Origin: Lactobacillus sp. S2-2
GTDB lineage: Bacteria > Bacillota > Bacilli > Lactobacillales > Lactobacillaceae
Assembly (NCBI RefSeq): GCF_021698855.1
Contig: NZ_WWFA01000011.1
Span: 1-64,000, forward strand
DNA: 64,000 nucleotides
Direction: 5' to 3'
This document shows, piece by piece, positions 36,694 through 45,098 of the stretch. The notes beneath the pieces are model-generated. The model was not told the DNA's origin, ran no database searches, and saw only the letters and a program-made list of their open reading frames with translations. How positions within the stretch are numbered: the first letter of the stretch is position 1; each line of letters starts with the position of its first letter. Made by a program: the position numbers and the translations under genes.

Positions 36694-36709
36694 ACAACAT
36701 ATAGTGTTG
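36694..36709. promoter_or_regulatory. NrdR box 2 (less conserved)
   Basis: ACAACATATAGTGTTG matches box 1 at 11 of 16 positions and starts 33 bases later, about three helical turns, the phased paired arrangement expected of NrdR sites. It also lies 29 bases before the divergent methyltransferase gene. Confidence 0.75.
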
Positions 36710-36737
36710 ATTTATTTATAAGAAAGTAGGTAATAAA

Positions 36738-37346
36738 TTGAGCGACTTTTATTATACAACAAATCCGAATTCAAAACATGATGAGAAACAAATTAATTTT
36801 GATATTTTTAATCATAAGTTTTTTTTTACTACAGATAATGGTGTTTTTTCTAAACGAACAATTGATTTTGGTTCAAGTTTATTAATTAAAAATGTAGATT
36901 TAGTTAATTTACCTGAAGGTCCAATTTTAGATTTAGGGTGTGGATATGGACCGGTTGGAATAATTTTGGGACATGAATTTCCAAATCGATATTTTCATAT
37001 GACTGATGTAAATAATCGTGCCTTAGAATTAGCTAATAAAAATTCTAAATTAAATAATGTAGAAAATGTAACAATTTATAATTCTAGTGTATATGATTCA
37101 ATTGATAATAAATTTGCAGGAATAATTACTAATCCACCAGTTAGAGCTGGTAAAAAAATTGTTAGTGAAATGATTGGTAATGCATATGATTATTTATTAG
37201 ATAATGGATTTTTATTTGTAGTATTACAAAAAAAGCAAGGAGCTCCTTCTGCTCAAAAATTAATGTTAGAAAAATTTGGTAATGCAGAAATCGTAAAAAA
37301 GGATAAAGGTTATTATATTTTAAAAAGTAAAAAAATAGGTGAATAA
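36738..37346 (+). CDS. Class I SAM-dependent methyltransferase, RsmC/YbxB type
   Basis: Probable rRNA guanine-N2 methyltransferase of the MTS family. The 202-aa protein is the single-domain form: glycine-rich SAM motif ILDLGCGYGPVGI at about 64-76, acidic MTDVNNRALELA and the catalytic ITNPPVRAGKK at about 133-143. TTG start at 36738 after AAAGTAGG. tadA overlaps its stop. It is close to the NrdR boxes, but a functional link to nrdH is not implied. Confidence 0.88.
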   Translation: MSDFYYTTNPNSKHDEKQINFDIFNHKFFFTTDNGVFSKRTIDFGSSLLIKNVDLVNLPEGPILDLGCGYGPVGIILGHEFPNRYFHMTDVNNRALELANKNSKLNNVENVTIYNSSVYDSIDNKFAGIITNPPVRAGKKIVSEMIGNAYDYLLDNGFLFVVLQKKQGAPSAQKLMLEKFGNAEIVKKDKGYYILKSKKIGE

Positions 37347-37348
37347 TG

Positions 37349-37804
37349 ATGAATTATGATTCTTATTATATGAGAGAAGCTCTAAAAGAGGCTAAAAAAG
37401 CTGCAACAATTGGTGAAATTCCAATTGGAGCAGTTGTGGTAAAAGATAACCAAATAATTGGCAGAGGACATAATTTTCGTGAGCATTCAAATATTGCTAT
37501 GCAACATGCAGAAATTAATGCAATTGAACAAGCTAATATTAATCAAAAAAGTTGGAGACTTATAGATTGTACTATGTATGTTACGATTGAACCTTGCGTA
37601 ATGTGTGCCGGCGCAATTTTAAACTCAAGAATTAAAAGAGTAGTTTACGGAGCAGAAAATAAAAAAGCCGGTAGCATTAATAGTTTGTATCAATTATTAT
37701 CTGATTCAAGACAAAATCATCAAGTTGAAGTTACCAACGGAATTGAGTTTGAGGAAGCAAGTAAAATAATGAAAGAATTTTTTAAAAATAAACGAAAGTC
37801 TTAA
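37349..37804 (+). CDS. tadA: tRNA-specific adenosine deaminase TadA
   Basis: Deaminates A34 to inosine in tRNA-Arg(ACG). The 151-aa protein has the zinc and proton-shuttle site QHAEINAI (His, Glu) and TIEPCVMCAGAIL (two Cys). Two ATGs are adjacent (37346 and 37349); AGGTGA at 37337-37342 favours the second. It precedes the SRP RNA and dnaX, as in many Firmicutes. Confidence 0.95.
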   Translation: MNYDSYYMREALKEAKKAATIGEIPIGAVVVKDNQIIGRGHNFREHSNIAMQHAEINAIEQANINQKSWRLIDCTMYVTIEPCVMCAGAILNSRIKRVVYGAENKKAGSINSLYQLLSDSRQNHQVEVTNGIEFEEASKIMKEFFKNKRKS

Positions 37805-37805
37805 C

Positions 37806-37834
37806 TAGACATTTTAAAATAAATACGATATTAT
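37806..37834 (+). promoter_or_regulatory. Promoter of the SRP RNA
   Basis: TAGACA at 37806-37811, 17-base spacer, TATTAT at 37829-37834. The predicted start at about 37840 coincides with the start of the conserved RNA. Confidence 0.75.
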
Positions 37835-37839
37835 AGTAG

Positions 37840-37935
37840 ATGCCGTAAGGCCTTGAAGCAAGTTCATCCTATGAATCGTGTCAGGTTCGAGAGAAAGCAG
37901 CACTAAGTAGATTTTGGACTGTGCTTCTTGTTATT
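37840..37935 (+). ncRNA. ffs: Small bacterial SRP RNA (4.5S-type)
   Basis: The apical SRP domain is diagnostic: GTGTCAGGT, then the GAGA-type tetraloop region and GAAAGCAGCACTAAG, which bind Ffh. The lower stem pairs GAAGCA (about 37855) with TGCTTC (about 37922). No Alu domain is present, so it is the short form of about 95-100 nt. Exact ends are estimated from the promoter and the terminator at 37946. Confidence 0.92.
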
Positions 37936-37945
37936 AGAATATAAA

Positions 37946-37980
37946 CTCTTAATCAAAATTTTGGTTAAGAGATTTTTTTT
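37946..37980 (+). terminator. Terminator of the SRP RNA gene
   Basis: CTCTTAAtCAAAA with TTTTGGTTAAGAG followed by a run of eight T. Confidence 0.88.
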
Positions 37981-38050
37981 AATTAATAGAAATAATAAAA
38001 AGTGCAGTTTATAATATGAATTAATTAATAATTTAAGTGAGGTTTTGAAA

Positions 38051-39757
38051 ATGAGTTATCAAGCATTATATCGTGTGTGGCGACCAACTACATTTGATGA
38101 GTTAGTTGGTCAAAAAGTAATAACACAAACATTGAAAAATTCTTTGATAACAAATCAAATAAGTCATGCATATTTATTTACTGGGCCTAGAGGAACTGGG
38201 AAAACTTCAGCAGCTAAAATATTTTCTAAAGCTGTAAATTGTCCCAATTTAAAAGATGGTGAACCTTGTAACGAATGTGAAATTTGTCAATCAGTTAATC
38301 AGGGATCATTAAATGATGTAATTGAAATTGATGCAGCTTCCAATAATGGGGTTGAAGAAATAAGGAATATTAGAGATAAGGCGAAGTATGCACCAAGTAT
38401 TGCTAAATATAAGGTTTATATTATTGATGAAGTGCATATGTTATCAACAGGGGCTTTTAATGCTTTATTAAAGACTTTAGAAGAACCTCCAGCACATGTT
38501 ATTTTTATTTTGGCAACAACCGAACCTCATAAAATTCCAGCCACAATTATATCTAGAACACAAAGATTCGATTTTAAAAGGATTAAAGCAGTCGAAATCT
38601 TAAATCGAATGAAATTTATTTTAGATGATAAAAAGATTGATTATGAAGAAGACGCTCTAAAAATAATTGCTAAGAATGCAGAAGGTGGAATGCGTGATGC
38701 ACTTAGTATTTTAGATCAGGTCATTTCTTATGATGGAAATAATTTAACTTATGAAAGTGCATTGCAAGTTACAGGAACGGTTACTAAAAATAAACTAGCT
38801 GATTATTTAAAATTAGTGTTTGAAGGAAATATTAAAGAAGCACTAGCAATTAATAGTTCGATTTTAGACGATGGGAAAGATCCTAATCGTTTTATTGAAG
38901 ACTTAATTAACTATTGCCAAGCAATTCTTTTATTTAAACAAAATCCTGCTGCAGTTAATGAAAGTGAACTAGGATTAATTGATCAAAATTTTGAAAATAT
39001 TACAAAAATAGTAAGTAATGAAGAAATTTATGATTGTATTGAAATCTTAAATTCAATTCAACAACAAATGAGATTTTCTGATAATCTAGATGTTTATTTA
39101 GATATTGCGACTGTTAAGTTAGGAAAATTAAAAGAAAATACATCAGTAGATAATATGGGACAAAATACTGAGTATTTAGAAAATCAAATTGAATCATTGA
39201 AGAAACAAGTTAGTGATTTATCTCATCAAATATCTGAAAAAAGTCAACCAATTGTAAATACAGAAACACATAAAAATGATAAAACAAGTGTAAAAAAAGC
39301 AACAGTAAAAGTTAATTTAACTAAAATTAATGACGTATTAAAAGAAGCAAAAAAAGCTGACTTGATTAATTATAAAAATATTTGGGATGAGTTATTACAG
39401 TCTTTATCAGTTACGCAAAGAGCAATAATGCATTCGTCTAGTCCAGTTGCAGCAAGTGAAAAAGGTGTTGTAGTTTCATTTGATTATGGATTTTTATTTC
39501 AAAAAGCTGATGATGATGATGAATTAAGAATTGCTTTAGAGAATGGATTAGATCGAATCCTAAATTTTGTTCCACAAATTGCTTTTGTACCAAATGATGA
39601 TTGGCCAAAAATTAGAAAAGATTATTTAAATAAAAATAAAGAAAATATTTCTAATTCAAATGAAAATAGTGAAGATTTAAATAAAGATGATGATGAAGTT
39701 ACAAAAAAAGCCCATGATTTATTTGGCGATGATATAATTAATGTTAAAGATGATTAA
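38051..39757 (+). CDS. dnaX: DNA polymerase III subunits gamma/tau
   Basis: Clamp-loader ATPase that organises the replisome. I prefer ATG 38051 (GAGG about ten bases upstream) to an in-frame TTG at 38045; this gives 568 aa. Walker A GPRGTGKTSAAK at about 44-55, four zinc-ligand cysteines (CPN, CNECEICQ) and Walker B YIIDEVHML follow the family order; domain III ends near 360. At codons 433-435 an A7 run in frame as A-AAA-AAA is followed by GCTGA, so a -1 slip gives a stop after one more codon (436 aa). ybaB follows after 17 bases. Confidence 0.96.
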   Translation: MSYQALYRVWRPTTFDELVGQKVITQTLKNSLITNQISHAYLFTGPRGTGKTSAAKIFSKAVNCPNLKDGEPCNECEICQSVNQGSLNDVIEIDAASNNGVEEIRNIRDKAKYAPSIAKYKVYIIDEVHMLSTGAFNALLKTLEEPPAHVIFILATTEPHKIPATIISRTQRFDFKRIKAVEILNRMKFILDDKKIDYEEDALKIIAKNAEGGMRDALSILDQVISYDGNNLTYESALQVTGTVTKNKLADYLKLVFEGNIKEALAINSSILDDGKDPNRFIEDLINYCQAILLFKQNPAAVNESELGLIDQNFENITKIVSNEEIYDCIEILNSIQQQMRFSDNLDVYLDIATVKLGKLKENTSVDNMGQNTEYLENQIESLKKQVSDLSHQISEKSQPIVNTETHKNDKTSVKKATVKVNLTKINDVLKEAKKADLINYKNIWDELLQSLSVTQRAIMHSSSPVAASEKGVVVSFDYGFLFQKADDDDELRIALENGLDRILNFVPQIAFVPNDDWPKIRKDYLNKNKENISNSNENSEDLNKDDDEVTKKAHDLFGDDIINVKDD

Positions 39758-39774
39758 AAAGGAGATAATTAATA

Positions 39775-40092
39775 ATGATGAACGGTATGAACATGGGAAA
39801 AATGATGAAACAAGCAAAACAAATGCAAAAGGATATGCAAGAAGCACAAGAATCATTGAATCAAAAAGAATTTAAAGGATTTGCTCCAGAAGAGTTAGTT
39901 AGCGTTGTATTTTCTGGTGATCAAAAGATGAAAGATATGCAAGTAAAACCGGAAGCAATTGATCCAGATGATCCTGATATGCTTTCTGATTTAGTTATTA
40001 GTGCAGTTAATGATGCACTCTCAAAATTAAGTGATGAAAAAGAAAAAACTTTAGGCAAATATACTAATGGGATGAATATTCCTGGAATGTAA
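39775..40092 (+). CDS. ybaB: YbaB/EbfC nucleoid-associated protein
   Basis: Small dimeric DNA-binding protein regularly encoded between dnaX and recR. The 105-aa protein has a Met/Gln/Lys-rich N-terminal helix ([19 protein letters not shown]) and a conserved core ([25 protein letters not shown]). AAGGAG at 39759-39764 supports ATG 39775. Acts in the cytoplasm; precise role unsettled. Confidence 0.94.
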   Translation: MMNGMNMGKMMKQAKQMQKDMQEAQESLNQKEFKGFAPEELVSVVFSGDQKMKDMQVKPEAIDPDDPDMLSDLVISAVNDALSKLSDEKEKTLGKYTNGMNIPGM

Positions 40093-40103
40093 GAAGGGAT
40101 TTT

Positions 40104-40703
40104 ATGTTTTATCCAGAACCACTTTTAAAATTAATTGATAGCTATATGAAATTACCAGGAATTGGTAAAAAAACAGCGACAAGATTAGCTTTTTATACTG
40201 TTGATATGGAAAAAGATGATGTAAAACAATTTTCCAATGCTCTGATTTCTACTAAAGATGATTTAAGATATTGTTCAATTTGTGGAAACTTGAGTGAGGA
40301 CGATGTTTGTGAGATTTGTAAAGATAAAAGTAGAAATCAATCACAAGTTTTAGTATTAGAACAGTCTAAAGATATTATGATTATGGAGCGAATGAAAGAT
40401 TACAATGGACTTTATCATGTTTTACATGGAGTCTTATCACCAATTGAAGGTAAAGGACCAGAAGATATAAATATTAGTTCTTTAATTAAAAGACTTCAGG
40501 AAAATAAATCAATTAATGAAGTGATTATTGCAACTAATGCAAGCCCAGAAGGCGAAGCTACGGCAATGTATCTCTCTAAATTAATTAAGCCATCAGGAAT
40601 TAAAGTGACTCGTTTGGCACATGGACTTTCAGTCGGTAGTGATATTGAATATGCTGATGAAATGACACTATTTAAAGCAGTTGAAGGACGAACTGAAATG
40701 TGA
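40104..40703 (+). CDS. recR: Recombination mediator RecR
   Basis: With RecO loads RecA at single-stranded gaps. The 199-aa length is standard. Helix-hairpin-helix [15 protein letters not shown] at about 16-30, a C4 zinc finger ([18 protein letters not shown]) and a Toprim domain ([25 protein letters not shown]). It starts 11 bases after ybaB and is followed by yaaL. Confidence 0.97.
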   Translation: MFYPEPLLKLIDSYMKLPGIGKKTATRLAFYTVDMEKDDVKQFSNALISTKDDLRYCSICGNLSEDDVCEICKDKSRNQSQVLVLEQSKDIMIMERMKDYNGLYHVLHGVLSPIEGKGPEDINISSLIKRLQENKSINEVIIATNASPEGEATAMYLSKLIKPSGIKVTRLAHGLSVGSDIEYADEMTLFKAVEGRTEM

Positions 40704-40711
40704 GGTAGCTT

Positions 40712-40954
40712 ATGTTTGGGAAAAAAAGTGAAAAATTAAAGTTACAGTATGATGAAGAAATTTTAGAAATAATTGATGATTTTAAGTTGAAGTGGAACCA
40801 GGCAATTCAAACTGAAGAAGCAGTTTATGAATTTAATGAATCGGTTCATGTTCCTACTTTAATTGCTAAAAGAAAATATTTATTTATGTATAAACAGGCT
40901 AGAAAAAGAAACGTTAAAAGTAACCAAATACAAAGTTCTATTTATGATTATTAA
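40712..40954 (+). CDS. yaaL: YaaL family protein (DUF2508)
   Basis: An 80-aa protein of unknown function, conserved after recR in Firmicutes. It is predicted all-helical and charged (ILEIIDDFKLKWNQAIQTEE, TLIAKRKYLFMYKQARKRN). ATG 40712 follows GAGGTAGC nine bases after recR. It closes the dnaX-ybaB-recR-yaaL unit. Confidence 0.88.
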   Translation: MFGKKSEKLKLQYDEEILEIIDDFKLKWNQAIQTEEAVYEFNESVHVPTLIAKRKYLFMYKQARKRNVKSNQIQSSIYDY

Positions 40955-40982
40955 AGTTCATCAAAAGATGAGCTTTTTTATT
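40955..40982 (+). terminator. Terminator after yaaL
   Basis: AAAGTTCATC-AAAA-GATGAGCTTT, a ten-pair stem with one G-T wobble, followed by T. Confidence 0.82.
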
Positions 40983-40991
40983 TGTGCTAAA

Positions 40992-41020
40992 TAGACATAA
41001 AAGTTAACTTAAAGTACAAT
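40992..41020 (+). promoter_or_regulatory. Promoter of the tmk-darA-holB-yabA-rsmI operon
   Basis: TAGACA at 40992-40997, 17-base spacer and TACAAT at 41015-41020, right after the yaaL terminator. Confidence 0.72.
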
Positions 41021-41052
41021 TGAGTAAGAAAATATTAATAGGGATGATTTCT

Positions 41053-41697
41053 ATGCAAGGTAAATTTGTTACTTTTGAAGGCACTGATGGTGCTGGTAAG
41101 ACAACGGTTTTAAATAAAGTAATTGAGCACTTAAAGGATGAATTAGATGATCGTTTAACTGTTACAAGAGAACCCGGTGGGAATCGAATATCTGAAGAAA
41201 TTAGAAGTATAATTCTTGAAAAAGATAATACAGAAATGGATCCAAGAACTGAGGCATTATTATATGCTGCAGCTAGAAGACAGCATATGATTGAAACAGT
41301 TTGGCCAGCTCTAGATAAAGGTGATCTAGTTTTATGTGATCGATATGTTGATAGTTCAATTGCATATCAAGGTGAAGGTAGACAAATTGGATATAATAGT
41401 GTTTTAAAAATGAATCAATTTGCTATTGAAAATAAAATGCCCGATTTAACAATTTATTTTGATATTCCAGTAGAAACTGGATTAAGTAGAATTAATAAAT
41501 ATCGTGATAATGATGAAATTAATCGATTGGATTTAGAAAATATGCAATTTTATCAAAGAGTACATGATGCTTATGATAAAATTGAGAATGAATTCAGTCA
41601 AAGAATTGTTAAAGTAGATGCAACTAAGTCGATTGATGAAGTTGTTAAAGATGTTTTATCAATTTTAAATGATAGAATAATAACTAAATATTATTAG
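41053..41697 (+). CDS. tmk: Thymidylate kinase
   Basis: Phosphorylates dTMP to dTDP. ATG 41053 gives 214 aa, the normal length; in-frame starts further up (41020, 41044) would add residues before the P-loop region and the first lies in the promoter. P-loop FEGTDGAGKTTVL at about 8-20, the DR motif LCDRYVDSSIAYQG and the lid region follow. AATAGGGA precedes the start. First gene of the operon. Confidence 0.96.
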   Translation: MQGKFVTFEGTDGAGKTTVLNKVIEHLKDELDDRLTVTREPGGNRISEEIRSIILEKDNTEMDPRTEALLYAAARRQHMIETVWPALDKGDLVLCDRYVDSSIAYQGEGRQIGYNSVLKMNQFAIENKMPDLTIYFDIPVETGLSRINKYRDNDEINRLDLENMQFYQRVHDAYDKIENEFSQRIVKVDATKSIDEVVKDVLSILNDRIITKYY

Positions 41698-41709
41698 GAG
41701 GAGAAAGTT

Positions 41710-42036
41710 ATGAAGTTAATCGTCGCAATTGTTCAAGATAAGGATGCAGCAAAGTTACAATCTGAGTTTATCAAAAATAAAATTCAAGCAACTCGTTTAT
41801 CAACAAAAGGTGGATTTTTAAAAGCTAAAAATGTCACTTATTTAATTGGAACAGAAGATGAAAAGGTTGATAATGTCCTTGATGTTATTAAGGAAACATC
41901 TCAAACTAGAAAACAATATATGACACCTCCAGTAAGTTTAGCTGGTAGTATCAGTGAAACATCATATCCTGTCGAAGTACAGGTTGGTGGTGCTACTGTT
42001 ATGGTATTACCTATGGATTCATTCCATCATTTTTAA
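41710..42036 (+). CDS. darA: Cyclic-di-AMP receptor DarA (PII-like, YaaQ)
   Basis: PII-like trimeric protein that binds c-di-AMP; its downstream partner is unknown. The 108-aa protein has the family blocks KLIVAIVQDKDAAKL, ATRLSTKGGFLKAKNVTYLIG (ligand loop region) and the C-terminal VQVGGATVMVLPMDSFHHF. AGGAGGAG lies a few bases before ATG 41710. Location between tmk and holB is conserved. The K+ importer KimA at 52320 is another c-di-AMP-linked protein. Confidence 0.95.
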   Translation: MKLIVAIVQDKDAAKLQSEFIKNKIQATRLSTKGGFLKAKNVTYLIGTEDEKVDNVLDVIKETSQTRKQYMTPPVSLAGSISETSYPVEVQVGGATVMVLPMDSFHHF

Positions 42037-42037
42037 A

Positions 42038-43075
42038 ATGATTAATAAAAAGGAACTAGATATTAAAGATAATTTTTTTAATGAAGTTTATAAAAAGCAA
42101 CCAGAAGTGTCTAAGCATTTTGTTAAGTTAATCAATAATGATCAACTAACACATGCGTATTTATTTGATGGATTAGCAGGTTCTGGGAAATTGTACGTTG
42201 CTAAATTAATTGCAATGACACTATTTTGTGAAAATAAGCAACAAAGTTATCCATGTGGCATATGTGATAATTGTTCCAGAATAATTTCTGATCAGCATCC
42301 AGATGTAATAATGATTTCACCAGAAAATCAGACAATCAAGGTTGATCAAGTTCGTTTTTTGAAACAAGAATTTTCTAAAAGTGGGTTAGAAGGTTCAAAA
42401 AAGATATTTATTATTAATGAAGCTGAAAAGATGACTAATAGTTCTTTTAATAGTCTCTTAAAATTCATTGAAGAACCAACTGGAAATATAACCTCAATAT
42501 TATTGACTGAACATAAAAACTTAATTTTACCTACAATTCTTTCAAGAACACAAATTGTAGAATTTCATCAAAATAATTATGATGATTTAGATGAATATTT
42601 GAAAAAATATTCAGTGAATAATGAAATAGTTCATTTAGTAAAGAAACTAACCAATAATGTTCAAATTGCTAATTTAATGCTTGAAGATAATTGGTTAATG
42701 GAAATTAAAAGTAAACTAGAAAACTGGTTTTATTTGATGAATAATAATAAAGATAAGTCGTTTATTATTATTCAATCTGAAATAATGCCATTGGCAAAGA
42801 GTCGAGATCAACAAGAAATTATAATTAAGTTATTTTCTATGTTATATCAAGATGTTTTTAATGTTCATTTTAAAAAATATAATGAAAATGATTTAACTTT
42901 TCAAAATATATGTGAACAAATAAAAAAAATGTCTAATACTTTAAGTGATCAAAAAGTATTAGATATTTTAAGTGTAATTTTAAATGATATGAAAAAAATC
43001 AAACATAATCTTTCATTTCAAAATTTACTTGAAATGATAAATTTAAAAATAATATCAATTATGGATAATAACTGA
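42038..43075 (+). CDS. holB: DNA polymerase III subunit delta'
   Basis: AAA+ clamp-loader subunit that works with DnaX. ATG 42038 begins two bases after the darA stop and gives 345 aa; there is no clear ribosome binding site, so translation is probably coupled to darA. Visible features are HAYLFDGLAGSGKLYVAKL (degenerate Walker A), a zinc module (CGICDNCSRI), KIFIINEAEKMTNSSFNSLL and the sensor region SRTQIVEF. The open frame starting at 41954 is inside darA and not the real start. Confidence 0.92.
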   Translation: MINKKELDIKDNFFNEVYKKQPEVSKHFVKLINNDQLTHAYLFDGLAGSGKLYVAKLIAMTLFCENKQQSYPCGICDNCSRIISDQHPDVIMISPENQTIKVDQVRFLKQEFSKSGLEGSKKIFIINEAEKMTNSSFNSLLKFIEEPTGNITSILLTEHKNLILPTILSRTQIVEFHQNNYDDLDEYLKKYSVNNEIVHLVKKLTNNVQIANLMLEDNWLMEIKSKLENWFYLMNNNKDKSFIIIQSEIMPLAKSRDQQEIIIKLFSMLYQDVFNVHFKKYNENDLTFQNICEQIKKMSNTLSDQKVLDILSVILNDMKKIKHNLSFQNLLEMINLKIISIMDNN

Positions 43076-43092
43076 AATGTAGGGGATTTAAC

Positions 43093-43416
43093 TTGAAGAA
43101 AAAAGATTTGATTGATGAATTAAATGATTTAGAATCAAAATTTTCATTAATGAATGATCGACTAACAACAGTTAAAGATACTATTTCTGAACTGTTAGAA
43201 GAAAATTCTGAATTAAAGATTGAAAATGACCATCTACGCGAATTATTACCAAAAAACCAAATAAAAAATGATGATTATGAATTATCTTTTTCAAAGAAAA
43301 ATTTAGAAAAATTATATACTGAAGGGTTTCATGTATGTAATCAATTTTATGGTAAAAGAAGACAAAATGACGAGAGCTGTATGTTTTGTACAGATATTAT
43401 ATATGGCGAAAGATAG
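43093..43416 (+). CDS. yabA: Replication initiation control protein YabA
   Basis: Binds DnaA and DnaN and restrains initiation of replication. The 107-aa protein has an N-terminal coiled coil (residues about 5-55) and a C-terminal zinc domain with the ligands in FHVCNQFYG and ESCMFCTDIIYGER. TTG start at 43093 after AGGGGA. YaaT (PSP1), found here in Bacillus, is absent between holB and yabA. Confidence 0.94.
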   Translation: MKKKDLIDELNDLESKFSLMNDRLTTVKDTISELLEENSELKIENDHLRELLPKNQIKNDDYELSFSKKNLEKLYTEGFHVCNQFYGKRRQNDESCMFCTDIIYGER

Positions 43417-43430
43417 GATGAGGATTTATT

Positions 43431-44300
43431 TTGCAAATTCAAAAAAGCTTTCAAACAAGTGAAAATGGGAAACTTTATTTAGTTCCGACCCCAATTGGTA
43501 ATTTAAAAGATATGTCAATAAGATCAATCGAAGTTCTAAAAGAAGTTGATTTGATTGCTGCTGAAGATACAAGAAATACTCAAAAAATATTAAATCATTT
43601 TGAAATTGAAACAAAAAAAACTAGTTTTCATGAGCATAATAAAGAAACAAAAATTAATACTTTAATCGATATACTAAAAAATGGTGAAAGTATTGCTCAA
43701 GTGAGTGATGCAGGAATGCCTTCAATTAGTGATCCTGGTCATGAATTAGTTGAAGCATGTATTAAAAATAATATTTCAGTTATTTCAATTCCAGGTGCTA
43801 CTGCTGGATTAAGTAGTCTGATTGCTTCAGGAATTGCTCCACAACCTAATTTATTTTATGGCTTTTTACCTCGAAAAATAAGTGAACAAAAAAATAGTTT
43901 AAATGAAGTAAAGGACTTTCCGTTTACAATTATTTTTTATGAAGCTCCACATCGTTTGAAAAAAACTTTAAAATCGATGGTTGAAATTTTAGGTGATCGT
44001 GAAATTGTTTTAGCTAGAGAAGTTACTAAAAAATATGAAGAATATTTACGAGGAACAATTCATGAAATGATAAATTGGTTTGAGGAAAATGAAGTCAGAG
44101 GAGAGTTTGTATTACTTGTCTCTGGGAATAGTAATCCTCAATCTAATGAAGATGATCCGCTTGTTGATTTAGCTATTGATAAACAAGTTCAATTTTTAAT
44201 TGATAAAGGTGAAAAAACTAATGAGGCAATTAAGAAAATAGCTAAAAAAAATGAAATAAAAAGACAAGAAGTTTATAACATCTATCATCAAATTGATTAG
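43431..44300 (+). CDS. rsmI: 16S rRNA 2'-O-ribose C1402 methyltransferase RsmI
   Basis: Modifies C1402 in the decoding centre. The 289-aa protein has the tetrapyrrole-methylase-type fold: LVPTPIGNLKDMSIRSIEVL, IAAEDTRNTQKIL, VSDAGMPSISDPGHELV, PGATAGLSSLIASG and FYEAPHRLKKTL. TTG start at 43431 with GAGGAT upstream. Last gene of the replication-linked operon before the thioesterase. Confidence 0.96.
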   Translation: MQIQKSFQTSENGKLYLVPTPIGNLKDMSIRSIEVLKEVDLIAAEDTRNTQKILNHFEIETKKTSFHEHNKETKINTLIDILKNGESIAQVSDAGMPSISDPGHELVEACIKNNISVISIPGATAGLSSLIASGIAPQPNLFYGFLPRKISEQKNSLNEVKDFPFTIIFYEAPHRLKKTLKSMVEILGDREIVLAREVTKKYEEYLRGTIHEMINWFEENEVRGEFVLLVSGNSNPQSNEDDPLVDLAIDKQVQFLIDKGEKTNEAIKKIAKKNEIKRQEVYNIYHQID

Positions 44301-44317
44301 TGAGGTAATGAAACGAA

Positions 44318-45076
44318 ATGAATAATCAGATTAGCTCTTATGAAGAGAAACACCATGTTAATTATTATGAATGTAATTCTAATGAAGAAGTAAATTTATC
44401 AATGGTTTTAGAATTAATAAATTTAGCTTCACAAAATCATGGAGAAACTTTGAATCAGACTAATAAAGCAGTTCAAAAAATAGGAGTAACATGGGTTGTT
44501 GTTCAATATTATATGGAGATAAAGCGTTTACCAAAAATTAAAGAAGATATTATTTTAAAAACTGAATCAACTTCATATAATAAGTATTTTGCTGATCGAA
44601 AATTTTGGATTAAAGATGAAAATAGAAATGATTTAGTTGTAATTGATAGTTTATGGGTAACAATGGATATGGAAACTAGAAAAATGGTAAAAATACCACC
44701 AGAAGTTGTTCTTCCTTTCCGAGGTGAAGAAGTTAAAAGAATTCCTAAATTACCTAAAATTAAACGAAAAGATGAAAATATAAATGAATTAAAAAAGAGT
44801 TATCATATTCGATTTTCTGATATAGATTGGAATGGACACGTAAATAATGCAAACTATATTGAGTGGATGGTTGATGTATTGCCTTTTACAACATTAAAAG
44901 AATATGTTCCAACTAAAGTTAATATAAAATTTGAAGACGAAGTAAAATATGGAAATGATATTCTAAGTTCGGCACAAATTGTACAAGAAAATGATATTTA
45001 TTTAAAAACTCATCATGAAATTACAATTAATGGTCATAATCATTCAGTAGCTGATCTTGAATGGGGGAAACGTTAA
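44318..45076 (+). CDS. Acyl-ACP thioesterase (FatA family)
   Basis: Releases free fatty acids from acyl-ACP. The 252-aa protein has two hotdog folds; the second contains the catalytic region with RFSDIDWNGHVNNANYIEWM at about 168-187. The gene after rsmI is common in lactobacilli. GAGGTAATGAAACGA precedes ATG 44318; tsaB follows after 22 bases. Confidence 0.9.
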   Translation: MNNQISSYEEKHHVNYYECNSNEEVNLSMVLELINLASQNHGETLNQTNKAVQKIGVTWVVVQYYMEIKRLPKIKEDIILKTESTSYNKYFADRKFWIKDENRNDLVVIDSLWVTMDMETRKMVKIPPEVVLPFRGEEVKRIPKLPKIKRKDENINELKKSYHIRFSDIDWNGHVNNANYIEWMVDVLPFTTLKEYVPTKVNIKFEDEVKYGNDILSSAQIVQENDIYLKTHHEITINGHNHSVADLEWGKR

Positions 45077-45098
45077 ATAATAAAATGGGAGATTTTAA

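Noticed and set aside
38051-39757. dnaX slip site as a random assembly indel
   Set aside because: The full-length frame is intact through the A7 run, so no indel needs to be assumed; kept as a possible programmed slip instead.
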